NCBI GenBank assembly: GCA_965277595.1
Contig: CBDIDH010000002.1
Coordinates: forward strand, 1,302,001 to 1,366,000
Direction: 5' to 3'
Origin: CBDIDH01 sp965277595
GTDB lineage: Bacteria; Planctomycetota; Planctomycetia; Isosphaerales; Isosphaeraceae
DNA length: 64,000 nt
Shown: piece by piece, positions 1 through 7,757 of the stretch
How positions within the stretch are numbered: the first letter of the stretch is position 1
Layout of the letters: each line of letters opens with the position of its first letter
The notes under the pieces: model-generated
The model's database searches: none
The model's input: the letters and a program-made list of their open reading frames with translations, nothing else
What the model was told of the DNA's origin: nothing
Made by a program: the position numbers and the translations under genes

Positions 1-39
1 CTCGGCATGAACGTCCCCTCGTCGAAGTCGGGAGCCTGA
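1..39 (+). CDS. rpoA: RNA polymerase alpha subunit, last 12 codons (partial)
   Basis: Frame 1 is open from the window edge and ends at a TGA at 37-39. The encoded tail reads LGMNVPSSKSGA. RpoA proteins typically end their C-terminal domain with a Leu-Gly-Met-basic stretch and a short tail, and rpoA lies just upstream of rplQ in most bacteria. Both facts support the call. Only 12 codons are visible, so the assignment depends mainly on gene order. Confidence 0.65.
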   Translation, partial: LGMNVPSSKSGA

Positions 40-46
40 GCCGGGA

Positions 47-74
47 GGAGACAGGAGTCGGGAGACAGGAGGAA
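47..74 (+). repeat. Four in-phase heptads of the GGAGACA type
   Basis: The spacer between rpoA and rplQ holds GGAGACA, GGAGTCG, GGAGACA and GGAGGAA in one phase with a 7-base period. The same unit type recurs at 15114 and, with a reverse-complement partner, near 10012. The function is unknown. It is one of three unit types in the window-wide heptad family. Confidence 0.7.
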
Positions 75-175
75 AACGCTCGCTTTCCTCGGTTTTCTCG
101 AACCGCTCCTGGTTCCGGTCGCTTCGGATCTTTGATTTTCAAGACTTAGTCATATTCATATTCAAGAAAACGACC

Positions 176-589
176 ATGCGCCATCGCAAAGCCGGACGTA
201 AATTCAAGCGGTCGCCCGAACACCGCAGGATGCTGCTCCGCAACCTGGCCACGGCCCTGCTGGAGCACGGACGGATCGAGACGACCCTGGCCAAGGCCAA
301 GGAAGTTCAGCCGTTCACCGAGAAATTGATCACGCTGGCGCGGGAAGGGTGGAACCTCAACAACTTCCGCCGTGTCCTGGCCGTGGTCACCAAGAAGGAC
401 GTCGCCTTCAAGCTCTTCAAGGAGATCGGTCCGCGGTACGCGGGTCGGCCTGGCGGATACACCCGGATCTACAAGCTCGCCAAGGTTCGCCAGGGAGACG
501 CCGCGCCGATGGGCGTGTTGACTCTCCTTGGCGAGAACGAGCAGGCGGCCAAGGCCCCGGCCAAGCCCGCCGTCGTTACCGCCAGCTAG
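176..589 (+). CDS. rplQ: 50S ribosomal protein L17
   Basis: Protein bL17 of the large ribosomal subunit, 137 residues, close to the usual bacterial length. The opening MRHRKAGRKFKRSPEHRR, followed by a stretch with RNLATALLEHGRI and TTLAKAKEVQPFTEKLI, is the family hallmark. The ATG follows the rpoA remnant, as in the usual alpha operon order. The last 20 residues are an Ala/Pro/Lys-rich tail with no recognised role. A strong hairpin follows the gene, so it probably ends the operon. Confidence 0.97.
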   Translation: MRHRKAGRKFKRSPEHRRMLLRNLATALLEHGRIETTLAKAKEVQPFTEKLITLAREGWNLNNFRRVLAVVTKKDVAFKLFKEIGPRYAGRPGGYTRIYKLAKVRQGDAAPMGVLTLLGENEQAAKAPAKPAVVTAS

Positions 590-628
590 CTCGCGGATTT
601 GCCTCTTGATGACCGATCGAGAATCGAT

Positions 629-680
629 GACCGATGCGAGTTGGCCAAGCGCCAATCCGCATCGGTCGTCGGTTCTTTGT
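629..680 (+). terminator. Rho-independent terminator after rplQ
   Basis: Bases 629-645 pair with 651-667 around a 5-base loop. The 17-position stem has one mismatch and one wobble, and is followed by a T-rich stretch (GTTCTTTGTTG). The outer stem bases GACCGATG and CATCGGTC match the heptad repeat family, so the terminator may have been built from a repeat. A TTGATTGATTGATT tetranucleotide run follows at about 680-695. Confidence 0.7.
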
Positions 681-730
681 TGATTGATTGATTGATTCAC
701 GTTCTTGACTTGATTGGGAGGCACGGCAAC

Positions 731-1180
731 GTGACCGCTCACCCGCACGACCCCGATTGCATCTTCTGCAAGATCTCCGACCATCAGGCCCCGGCGTCGG
801 TGATTCTGGAGACCGCCGAGGTGATGGTCTTCCTCGATGCGCAGCCAGTGAACAAGGGGCACGTCTTGCTCGTCCCCAAGGCGCATTACGCGGACCTCGC
901 CGACTTGCCCGAAGTGCTTGCCGGGCATGCCGGTTCGCTCTTGCCGAGGCTCTGCCGGGCGGTCCGCAAGGCGACCGGCGCCGACGGCTTCAACGTGGTC
1001 GTCAACAGTGGTCGCGCCGCCGGCCAGACGGTCGATCATGGCCACTGGCACGTCATCCCCCGCTTCCATAACGACGCCGTGAAGTGGCCCTGGCCGCGAA
1101 CGTCGTATCTGGATGACGACCTCGGTCAGTTGCGGTTTAACATTGCCCGCGAGTTGAATTTGAATCTCGTCGAGGATTGA
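731..1180 (+). CDS. HIT family hydrolase
   Basis: Histidine-triad nucleotide-binding protein of 149 residues. The HIT signature His-x-His-x-His is at residues 103, 105 and 107 (HGHWHVIPRF); the middle histidine is the nucleophile in the family. The N-terminal DCIFCKI matches the usual HIT opening, where the cysteines can bind zinc. The GTG at 731 is chosen because GGGAGG lies nine bases upstream; a TTG at 692 in the same frame has no such site. Family members cleave nucleoside phosphoramidates or dinucleoside polyphosphates; the exact substrate cannot be read here. Confidence 0.92.
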   Translation: MTAHPHDPDCIFCKISDHQAPASVILETAEVMVFLDAQPVNKGHVLLVPKAHYADLADLPEVLAGHAGSLLPRLCRAVRKATGADGFNVVVNSGRAAGQTVDHGHWHVIPRFHNDAVKWPWPRTSYLDDDLGQLRFNIARELNLNLVED

Positions 1181-1195
1181 CGCGCTTGCTTGCGG

Positions 1196-1254
1196 CAGGG
1201 CAAAGGGCAAAGGGCAAAGGGCAAAGGATGTTGCCCTCTGTCCTTCTGCCCTTC
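1196..1254 (+). repeat. GGGCAAA heptad hairpin
   Basis: Four tandem GGGCAAA-type units (about 1198-1227) are followed after a short loop by an inverted arm (TTGCCCTCTGTCCTTCTGCC, 1231-1250). It sits between two convergent genes and could terminate transcription from either side, though there is no clean T-run. The 7-base period matches the other repeat types in the window. Confidence 0.65.
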
Positions 1255-1270
1255 GAGCGAGCGGGCAGAA

Positions 1271-2401
1271 TCACTTGGGCCGGGATGCGGCGAGGGCGAG
1301 AAGACCGTAAGAGGTGACGAGGTTGGCGTCGCCTTCCAGAAAACGGTCGGCGGGGTTGACCCAGCTACCGTCGGGATTCTGTCGACTGCCGAGCGCCCGG
1401 GTCAGGTCGGAACGCCAGTCGTGAGACTGGCCCGAGGCGTCGGTGAGCGTCGGCCGGTCGAGAACCGCCAGGGCCTTGGCGAAGGTCTGGTAGTAGTAAT
1501 AAAGGCCCTGCTGGCCGAGCCCAGGGTTTTCGTCGACCGAGTAATGGCGGCTGATAAAGGTGATCGCCGCCTTGACGCGGGGGTCGTTCTCGGTCAGACC
1601 CGCGTAAATCATGCTCTTGAGACCGGCATAGGTCATGCTTGCGTACGACCGAAGGCCGCCGCTGTCGGCCGCCTTGCCGGCGACGCTCTCACCGGCATTG
1701 GCGGCGGTGTAAATGAAGCCGCCGTCGTTCACCTTGTCGGCCCAGGGCTGGTCGTTAAACTCGCTCTTGAGGTTCTGGCACCGCGAGACGAAAATCAGCG
1801 CCTTTTTCAGGGCGGGGTCGTCGGCGGGAAGACCGGTGTCGTGAAGGGCTTCGAGAAAATACGACGTGTTCGAGAGGTCGGGCCTTGAGTTCTTGCCGCC
1901 GTAACCCGCGCCTCCGTAATAGTTACTGTCGCGGTCCTTGCCTTCCGATTCGTCCCACTGCATGCTCTTGAGGAAGTCTTGCCCCGCCTTGATCTGGCGG
2001 TCGTACCGGCCCCCCGTGTTGGCCGCCTGAAAGGCCATGAGGGCGACCGAGGTTGCGTAATTGGCGTGCGCCGCCTCGGAAAGCCCCCCCTTGGGGCCGA
2101 TGAACTGTTCGAGGTACTCCAGCGCCTTGACGACGACCGGCTCGCCCGGCGCGACCCGCTTGGAACGGAGCAGGGCCGTGACCACGAGCGCACTGATTCC
2201 GGGTTCCTTGCGCGTGGTCGACCAGCCGCCGTTGCTTTCCTGACGGTTCTTGAGAAACGCGACGGCCTTATCCGCCATCGCCCCTGCCGAGGGCAAGGGT
2301 TCGCGCCCCCAGACGCGGCGATTGGCCCCGACAAAAGGTCCGGCGATCGCCAGGGCACCAAGGCCGAGAAACTGCCGACGGGATCTTGTGTGGGGCATCA
2401 T
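1271..2401 (-). CDS. Tat-exported prenyltransferase/squalene-oxidase repeat protein
   Basis: A 376-residue protein with a twin-arginine signal (SRRQFLGLGALAIAG, residues 7-21), so it should be exported folded. The body contains several repeats of the terpenoid-cyclase alpha-alpha toroid type, with QW-like elements such as QESNGGWS, and NPDGSW near the C-terminus. At this size it lacks the length of a squalene-hopene cyclase, and no DXDD-type catalytic motif is evident, so a cyclase reaction should not be assumed. Planctomycetes carry many such exported toroid proteins of unknown role. ATG 2401 has GAGGA seven bases upstream. Confidence 0.85.
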   Translation of the reverse strand: MMPHTRSRRQFLGLGALAIAGPFVGANRRVWGREPLPSAGAMADKAVAFLKNRQESNGGWSTTRKEPGISALVVTALLRSKRVAPGEPVVVKALEYLEQFIGPKGGLSEAAHANYATSVALMAFQAANTGGRYDRQIKAGQDFLKSMQWDESEGKDRDSNYYGGAGYGGKNSRPDLSNTSYFLEALHDTGLPADDPALKKALIFVSRCQNLKSEFNDQPWADKVNDGGFIYTAANAGESVAGKAADSGGLRSYASMTYAGLKSMIYAGLTENDPRVKAAITFISRHYSVDENPGLGQQGLYYYYQTFAKALAVLDRPTLTDASGQSHDWRSDLTRALGSRQNPDGSWVNPADRFLEGDANLVTSYGLLALAASRPK

Positions 2402-2513
2402 CTTGTCTTCCTCGTTGATTTCTTTGGGCTCGATCGGGTCGCGGGATCGACGTCCTTGATCGATGTGGCCATTATAGCGGCGCGTTGGGTGTCAACCAGC
2501 CTCTCCATTTCTT

Positions 2514-2587
2514 CGATGACCGATGACCAAGGACCGATGACCAAAGGGCTGCATTTTTCGGTCATTGGTCCTTGGTCATCGGTCCTT
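2514..2587. repeat. ATGACCR heptad hairpin
   Basis: A left array (about 2515-2542) and a right array (2560-2585) are reverse complements over 23 positions with one mismatch, around a loop containing a T-run. The element lies in a divergent spacer between the toroid gene and the Uma2 gene, so it is not simply an end-of-gene terminator. The order of the AAGGACC and GATGACC variant units matches between the two arms. Confidence 0.8.
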
Positions 2588-2702
2588 TTATCCTTCTTCA
2601 GCGTCTTCCCGCTGCGCGCGGTCCCTGTTTTCGATAGAATGAAGCAAGCAATGAACCGCGTCTTCCACCCGGTCTAAACCTGGCCGAAGGACCGATTTAC
2701 CG

Positions 2703-3383
2703 ATGGCCGCCGTGGATTCTCTCTCGCCGACGACCGAGCCGGACTTGCCCCCGGTCTCGAACTGGACCGCCGCCGATCTGGTGGAAAAATTCGGGTCGAT
2801 CCCTCTCTGGCGTGTCCGCATGATCCCCGCGCCCGGCACGGCGACCGAAGCGGACGTCCTCGAAATTCACCAGCAAACAGACCGACTCTGCGAGCTTGTC
2901 GACGGCGTTCTGGTGGAGAAGACCGTGGGCCTTCAGGAATCGTCTCTCGCGGCTCTGATCCTTCGAATGATCGGTAACTTTATCGAGGCAAGCGGACTCG
3001 GCATCGTTCTGGGTGCCGATGGCATGGCGAAGCTCGCGCCGGGGTTGATCCGAATCCCGGACGTTTCGTTCGTGCGTTGGGAGCGGTTCCCGGGTCGAAT
3101 TGTCCCCTCGGCCGCGTTTCTGGAAGGGGGTCCCGACCTCGCCGTCGAGGTTCTCAGCCCGAGCAACACGGCCAGGGAGATGGACCGGAAGATCAAGGAT
3201 TATTTTGCGTCGGGCGTTCGCCTGGTCTGGTACGTTGACCCGATCTCGCAAACGGCGGAGGTCTTCACGGCGGTCGGTCAATCGATTCATCTCGGCCTGG
3301 CGGATACGCTTGACGGCGGCGATGTCTTGCCGGGCTTTACGTTGCCCCTGGCCCGGGTTTTTGGGCAACTGGGGCCAGGGTGA
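2703..3383 (+). CDS. Uma2 family endonuclease-like protein (DUF820)
   Basis: A 226-residue Uma2/DUF820 protein of the PD-(D/E)XK nuclease-like fold. The core PDLAVEVLSPSNTAREMD (about residues 144-161), the following Lys-rich KIKDYFASGVRLVWYVDP and the upstream RIPDVSFVRW segment match the canonical form, so the predicted active-site residues are present. The biological role of Uma2 proteins is unknown; they are very abundant in planctomycetes and cyanobacteria. It stands alone behind the 2514 hairpin. Four further Uma2 genes occur in this window. Confidence 0.9.
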   Translation: MAAVDSLSPTTEPDLPPVSNWTAADLVEKFGSIPLWRVRMIPAPGTATEADVLEIHQQTDRLCELVDGVLVEKTVGLQESSLAALILRMIGNFIEASGLGIVLGADGMAKLAPGLIRIPDVSFVRWERFPGRIVPSAAFLEGGPDLAVEVLSPSNTAREMDRKIKDYFASGVRLVWYVDPISQTAEVFTAVGQSIHLGLADTLDGGDVLPGFTLPLARVFGQLGPG

Positions 3384-3483
3384 TTGTCGCGTTTTTTCTT
3401 CATTTCCGCTTTTTTCTTTACTTAACGCAGCTTCACGGTTATGAAACAAAGGCCCTCAAATCTGTCATTTTTTGTGCCATGAC

Positions 3484-3530
3484 CGACAAAATAGATTGAC
3501 GTTTGTCAAAATTATTGATATGAGTTTAAT
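3484..3530 (+). promoter_or_regulatory. Promoter with overlapping palindromes, probably leaderless
   Basis: TTGACG (3496-3501) is separated by 17 bases from TATGAG (3519-3524). A start about seven bases later would fall on the GTG at 3531, with no ribosome site between. Two inverted repeats overlap the -35 box: TTGAC-GTTT-GTCAA, and GACAAA...TTTGTC (3484-3507). The spacer is markedly AT-rich compared with its surroundings. The match is by eye to a sigma-70 consensus and is untested. Confidence 0.45.
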
Positions 3531-4637
3531 GTGGACGAAGAGCCGCCGCCCCTGAGGAGCGTCCATACCACAAGTTTTCTTCCCTTGATACGGCAACTGG
3601 GTGTCTCGCTGCTCGTCACCACGTATCAGGCGGGTAAGCTCGTCATCGTCCGCGAGGATGGCGAGCATATCAACACTCACTTTCGTAACTTTCCGAGCCC
3701 GATGGGTCTGGCGGTCGCGGGTGACCGGCTCGCTCTGGGAACTCGGAGCCAGATCTGGGAGTTTCATAACGTTCCGGCGGCGGCGATGAAGCTCTCTCCG
3801 GCCGGTCGCCACGATGCTTGCTTTTTGCCGCGTTCTTGCCATGTCACGGGCAATGTCCAGATTCATGAAATGGCCTGGAGCGGAACGGAGCTCTGGTTCG
3901 TCAATACCCGGTTCTCCTGTCTTTGCACGCTCGATCGAGACCATAGCTTCGTGGCCCGCTGGCGTCCGCCATTCATCTCGGCGCTGGCTCCCGAGGACCG
4001 CTGCCATCTCAACGGCCTGGGCCAGCGCGACGGCCGTCCGCGTTATGTCTCGGCGCTGGGAACGGCCGACACGGCTGCTGGCTGGCGAAGCGGCAAGGCC
4101 CGAGGCGGCGTGGTCATCGACGTTCCCTCCGGCGAGGTGATCGCCCGGGGACTGTCGATGCCGCACTCTCCGCGCTGGGAGAACGGGCGGCTCTGGCTGC
4201 TGGAATCGGGGACGGGGACAGTCGGTCTGGTTGACGTCGAGAACGGCCGTTATGAACCGATCGCGTCCCTCCCCGGCTTCACCCGAGGGCTTGATTTCTG
4301 CGGCCCCTACGCCTTCATCGGGCTCTCGCAGGTGCGTGAGACGGCCGTCTTCAATGAGATCCCGATCACCGACCGGCTCACGGAGCGGACCTGCGGCGTC
4401 TGGGTGATTGATACGCGCACCGGCCAGACGGTGGCGTTCTTGCGGTTTGAAGACGCCGTGCAGGAAATTTTCGCCGTGCAGGTGCTTCCCGGCCGACGAT
4501 ACCCCGACCTGATCAACACCGACGATTCCCTTCTCGACGATTCGTTCGTTCTGACCGATGAGGCGATCCGGGCGGTCCCAGGTCGATTCCAGACACCATC
4601 GGCGTTCCCGTCTTCAACTCCAGGGTCTTCCCCATGA
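3531..4637 (+). CDS. TIGR03032 family protein
   Basis: A 368-residue protein. The opening RSVHTTSFLPLIRQLGVS followed by LLVTTYQAGKLVIVR, and the later WFVNTRFSCLCTLD and MPHSPRWENGRLWLLESGTG, match TIGR03032. That family has a beta-propeller-like pattern and no defined biochemical role. There is no signal peptide. GTG 3531 gives the typical family N-terminus; no Shine-Dalgarno is seen, consistent with a leaderless message. Its TGA overlaps the ATG of the next gene by four bases, so the two are probably co-translated. The last roughly 15 residues are low complexity and may be a local extension. Confidence 0.88.
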   Translation: MDEEPPPLRSVHTTSFLPLIRQLGVSLLVTTYQAGKLVIVREDGEHINTHFRNFPSPMGLAVAGDRLALGTRSQIWEFHNVPAAAMKLSPAGRHDACFLPRSCHVTGNVQIHEMAWSGTELWFVNTRFSCLCTLDRDHSFVARWRPPFISALAPEDRCHLNGLGQRDGRPRYVSALGTADTAAGWRSGKARGGVVIDVPSGEVIARGLSMPHSPRWENGRLWLLESGTGTVGLVDVENGRYEPIASLPGFTRGLDFCGPYAFIGLSQVRETAVFNEIPITDRLTERTCGVWVIDTRTGQTVAFLRFEDAVQEIFAVQVLPGRRYPDLINTDDSLLDDSFVLTDEAIRAVPGRFQTPSAFPSSTPGSSP

Positions 4638-7288
4638 TTCGCAACTGGCTTGACGAACTCCAACGAGGAATCCGGGCGGGCCGCCAGAACGCTCGATCGC
4701 GGCATCCGCATCGTCGGCCCCGGCTCTGGACCCTGGAGGGATTGGAAAACCGGGCGCTGCTGGCAACGTTCACGGTCACCAGTCTGGATGGCGTCGGTAC
4801 CGGTCCGGGGACCTTGCGAAACGCCATCAGGGATGCCGACATCGACGCCGGCAGTACAATCCTGTTCAACGTCTCGGGAACCCTCGCGCTCTCCTCCGCG
4901 CTTCCGCCGTTGACTCAAGACGTGACCTTCAGCGGCCCCGGCGCCTCAAGCCTGACGATTGCCGGCGGTGGTTCCTCGTCCAATTTCAGTATCTTCTCGA
5001 TACCCAGTGGCTTGAATGTCACGTTGTCGGGATTGACCCTTTCCAACGGCTACGTGGTCAGCAGTACCAAGAATGATTTCGGCGGTGGTGGCGGCGCCAT
5101 CTCCAACCTCGGCACACTGACGGTCAATAACTGCGTCATCTCGGGCGATACGGCATTGACAGGCAACAGTAATCCCAAAAGTACCTCGGGCAACTACAAT
5201 TATGGCGGCAACGGTGGCGGAATTTATAACCTCGGCTCTCTGACGGTCAACAATTGCACCATCGCGAACGACAATGCGACCGACTTTGGCGGTGGCGGCA
5301 TCTGCAATCTTGGAACCTTGAACGTCAGCGGCAGTACATTCTCCAACGACTCAGCCTCGGGCATCTATACCGATGGCGGAGGCATCTTCAATAAGGGCAA
5401 TCTCACCGTCAATGAATGCACCTTCTCCGGCGACACGGGAAACGGAGGTGGAAGCATTGCAAGCGAAAACAGCAACGGTAGCACGACGATCAGCAACAGC
5501 ACATTCAATGGGAATACGGCATTCACCGGTGGAGGCATTCTCAATTTTGGGACCCCCGCGTCCATGACGATCAGCCAGTGTACCTTTTCCAACAATATGG
5601 CGAATAACGTGGGCGGTGCTGTTTTTAACCAGGGTACACTGACGGTCCTCAATAGCACGATCTCGGGCAACCTCGCCACGAACAGCGGCGGCGGCTTCTG
5701 GAATTACACTCGGTTGGGGACGGCCTCCAACGCGACCCTGGAGAACACCATCATCGCCGGAAATACACTTGGCGACGACTTTACCCCTTCGGATCTCCAG
5801 GGTGTGGTGATATCCAGCAGTCAGAACAACCTGATCGGTTCGGAATCCCCCGCCGGACTGACCAACGGAGTGAATGGAAATCTCGTCGGCGTCATCGACC
5901 CGGGCCTGGGACCCCTGGCCAGTAACGGCGGGCCGACTCAGACCATTGCACTACTGCCGGGTAGCCCGGCGATCGACGCCGGCAACAACTCCCTGGCCGT
6001 CGATCCCATCACGAATCAGCCACAAACCACCGATCAACGCGGAACCGGGTTCGCGCGGGTCGTCAACACCACGGTCGATATCGGCGCCTTTGAACTCCAG
6101 TCAACGCCAACTCCAACTCCAACTCCAACTCCAACTCCAACTCCAACTCCAACTCCAACTCCAACTCCAACTCCAACTCCAACTCCAACTCCAACTCCAA
6201 CTCCAACGCCAACACCGACGCCAACTCCAACGCCGACGCCGACGCCGACGCCAACTCCAACGCCGACGCCGACGCCGACGCCGACGCCAACCCCGACTCC
6301 AACGCCGATTCCTCCGGTCGACTTCGTGATCGGCTCTGACAACCAGGTCTATACACACGCGGTCGACAGCGCCGGGAATCCGACGGGGGCTTACTATCAG
6401 ATCGCCTACGGTCAGGTCAAAGCCCTGGCCGCGACCCGGTTGAAGGGGACGGGAAACTTCGAGACCTTTGTTCTCGGCGCGGACAACCAGGTTTACGGAG
6501 AAACGATCACCGGCAGTTCGCACAGCGGCTATTTCGCAACCGCGAGCGGCTCCGTCGCATCGATCTCAACAGGCACCGACGCATCGGGAAATCCCCTGAT
6601 GTTCGCGATCGGAACCGATCATCAACTGTATGAACAAGAATTCAATGCCAGTGGCAATCCCACCTCGACAAGCTATACCAAGGCGGCTTACGGCGACTTC
6701 AGGTCGACCGTCTTGACGCACGACGCGAGCGGCAATCCCTTGCTCTACGCGATTGGACAGGATGGGCAAGTCTACGGCCAGACGATGACCTCGACCGGAA
6801 GTCCCACCGGTGGCCTCTTCAAGATGGCCTACGGCGGCGTCAATCAACTTGCCGTCGGCGCCAGCTCCACGGGCAATCCCGAGCTTTTCGTGGTCGGTCT
6901 TGACAACAATGTGTACGGGCTCAAGGCCGACCCCGCGGGCAGCCCCGTCGGCGGCTACTTCGGGGGGATCGGCGGCCCGGTGAAATCGATCACGGTCGGC
7001 GGCGATGCCAGCCACGATCCTCTGCTCTTCGCCATCGGCACCGATAGCCTTCTCTACGCCCACAATTTTGACGCGACCGGGACGCCGACCGGCACGTTTT
7101 ACAGCACGACGCCGGGCATGGTCACGTCTATCGTCGCCGGCGTCGGCTCGACCGGCAATCCCGAGGTTCTCGCCCTCCTGGCGACAGACAGTCAGGTCTA
7201 CGCCGCGCCTTTTGACCCGACCGGGAAGTCGTCGGGGTCGTTCACCTTGACAACGGCCGGGACGGTCAAGACCGTGGTCGTTGTCTAA
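4634..7288 (+). CDS. Exported beta-helix protein with choice-of-anchor Q domain, Pro-Thr linker and repeat C-domain
   Basis: An 884-residue surface-type protein. The N-terminus has LEGLENRALLATF (about residues 36-48), a variant of the planctomycete LEPR-XLL export motif. Residues about 50-400 are Asn/Gly/Ser-rich repeats (NNCTIANDNATDFGGGG type) of a right-handed beta-helix. The block with PLASNGGPTQT, GSPAIDAGN, TDQRGTGF and DIGAFE is the choice-of-anchor Q domain. About 33 Pro-Thr dipeptides follow, then about seven repeats of 40-50 residues with ASGNPLLYAIGQDGQVYGQ-like cores, probably beta-propeller blades. ATG 4634 overlaps the upstream stop (ATGA). The target or ligand is unknown. Confidence 0.85.
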   Translation: MIRNWLDELQRGIRAGRQNARSRHPHRRPRLWTLEGLENRALLATFTVTSLDGVGTGPGTLRNAIRDADIDAGSTILFNVSGTLALSSALPPLTQDVTFSGPGASSLTIAGGGSSSNFSIFSIPSGLNVTLSGLTLSNGYVVSSTKNDFGGGGGAISNLGTLTVNNCVISGDTALTGNSNPKSTSGNYNYGGNGGGIYNLGSLTVNNCTIANDNATDFGGGGICNLGTLNVSGSTFSNDSASGIYTDGGGIFNKGNLTVNECTFSGDTGNGGGSIASENSNGSTTISNSTFNGNTAFTGGGILNFGTPASMTISQCTFSNNMANNVGGAVFNQGTLTVLNSTISGNLATNSGGGFWNYTRLGTASNATLENTIIAGNTLGDDFTPSDLQGVVISSSQNNLIGSESPAGLTNGVNGNLVGVIDPGLGPLASNGGPTQTIALLPGSPAIDAGNNSLAVDPITNQPQTTDQRGTGFARVVNTTVDIGAFELQSTPTPTPTPTPTPTPTPTPTPTPTPTPTPTPTPTPTPTPTPTPTPTPTPTPTPTPTPTPTPTPTPTPTPIPPVDFVIGSDNQVYTHAVDSAGNPTGAYYQIAYGQVKALAATRLKGTGNFETFVLGADNQVYGETITGSSHSGYFATASGSVASISTGTDASGNPLMFAIGTDHQLYEQEFNASGNPTSTSYTKAAYGDFRSTVLTHDASGNPLLYAIGQDGQVYGQTMTSTGSPTGGLFKMAYGGVNQLAVGASSTGNPELFVVGLDNNVYGLKADPAGSPVGGYFGGIGGPVKSITVGGDASHDPLLFAIGTDSLLYAHNFDATGTPTGTFYSTTPGMVTSIVAGVGSTGNPEVLALLATDSQVYAAPFDPTGKSSGSFTLTTAGTVKTVVVV
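6103..6310 (+). repeat. In-frame hexanucleotide microsatellite encoding Pro-Thr
   Basis: About 33 units of CCAACT, degrading to CCAACG and CCGACG in the 3' half. They encode the Pro-Thr linker of the surrounding protein. The first half is almost pure CCAACT and therefore prone to slippage; because the unit is six bases, changes in copy number stay in frame. Pro-Thr linkers are commonly extended and may be O-glycosylated. Confidence 0.95.
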
Positions 7289-7320
7289 GCAAGGTCATTG
7301 GCTGAGGATTGCCAAGTCCC

Positions 7321-7397
7321 GATGACCGATGACCGATGACCGATGACCGATGACCGATGACCGATGACCGATGACCGATGATCGATGACCGATGACC
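7321..7397. repeat. Tandem GATGACC heptads, 11 units
   Basis: Eleven consecutive GATGACC units, one of them GATGATC, in strict 7-base phase. No matching right arm lies close by, except scattered GGTCAT near the MITE-like elements downstream. It lies in the 470-base spacer between the beta-helix gene and fusA, which are convergent. Confidence 0.9.
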
Positions 7398-7452
7398 AAA
7401 TGGTTTGCTTTTTGGCCAGAGACCGACATCCGAAGAATTCCGCTTCTTGGTC

Positions 7453-7585
7453 ATTAGGGCTGTTGCGGAATAGCCGCAAGGTCAAAGAGCAGAAGGACAT
7501 AGGACAAAAGGGGAAATATGCCATTTGTCCTTGTGTCCTTTGACCTTACGTCAAAAACAATCCCTAATACGCAACAACCCTATTG
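7453..7585. mobile_element. MITE-like palindromic element, copy 1
   Basis: About 133 bases bounded by ATTAGGGCTGTTGCGGAATA and its near reverse complement (CTAATACGCAACAACCCTAT). The inner part also pairs: AAGGTCAAAG...GGACAAA against TTTGTCC...CTTTGACCTT. The whole element can fold into one long hairpin. It encodes no protein. A second, shorter copy follows directly. The size, terminal inverted repeats and duplication fit a miniature inverted-repeat transposable element or a large REP-type element. Confidence 0.7.
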
Positions 7586-7595
7586 GCCATCGGTC

Positions 7596-7713
7596 ATTAG
7601 GGTTGTTGCGGAATAGCCTTAAAGTCAAAGGGCAGAAGGACATAGGACAAATGAGGAAATCCGCCCTTTGACCTTACGTCAAAACCAGTCCCTAATATGC
7701 AACAACCCTATTG
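7596..7713. mobile_element. MITE-like palindromic element, copy 2
   Basis: A second copy of about 118 bases with ends ATTAGGGTTGTTGCGGAATA and CTAATATGCAACAACCCTAT. It matches copy 1 closely at both ends and in the GGACATAGGACAA interior, but lacks part of the right inner arm. Only ten bases, including CATCGGTC of the heptad family, separate the two copies. No transposase lies in the window. Confidence 0.7.
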
Positions 7714-7757
7714 ATCATCGAAACAATCGACTTTGAACGCTCTTCCCGGCGAATGGG

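Noticed and set aside
1271..2401. Squalene-hopene cyclase
   Set aside because: Too short, Tat-exported and lacking a DXDD-type motif; only the toroid repeats are shared.
6034..6342. Val-Gly and Glu-Leu repeat proteins on the other strand
   Set aside because: They are translations of the Pro-Thr microsatellite in other frames.
7321..7397. Tandem repeats considered as a CRISPR array
   Set aside because: Units are 7 bases with no spacers; no cas genes in the window.
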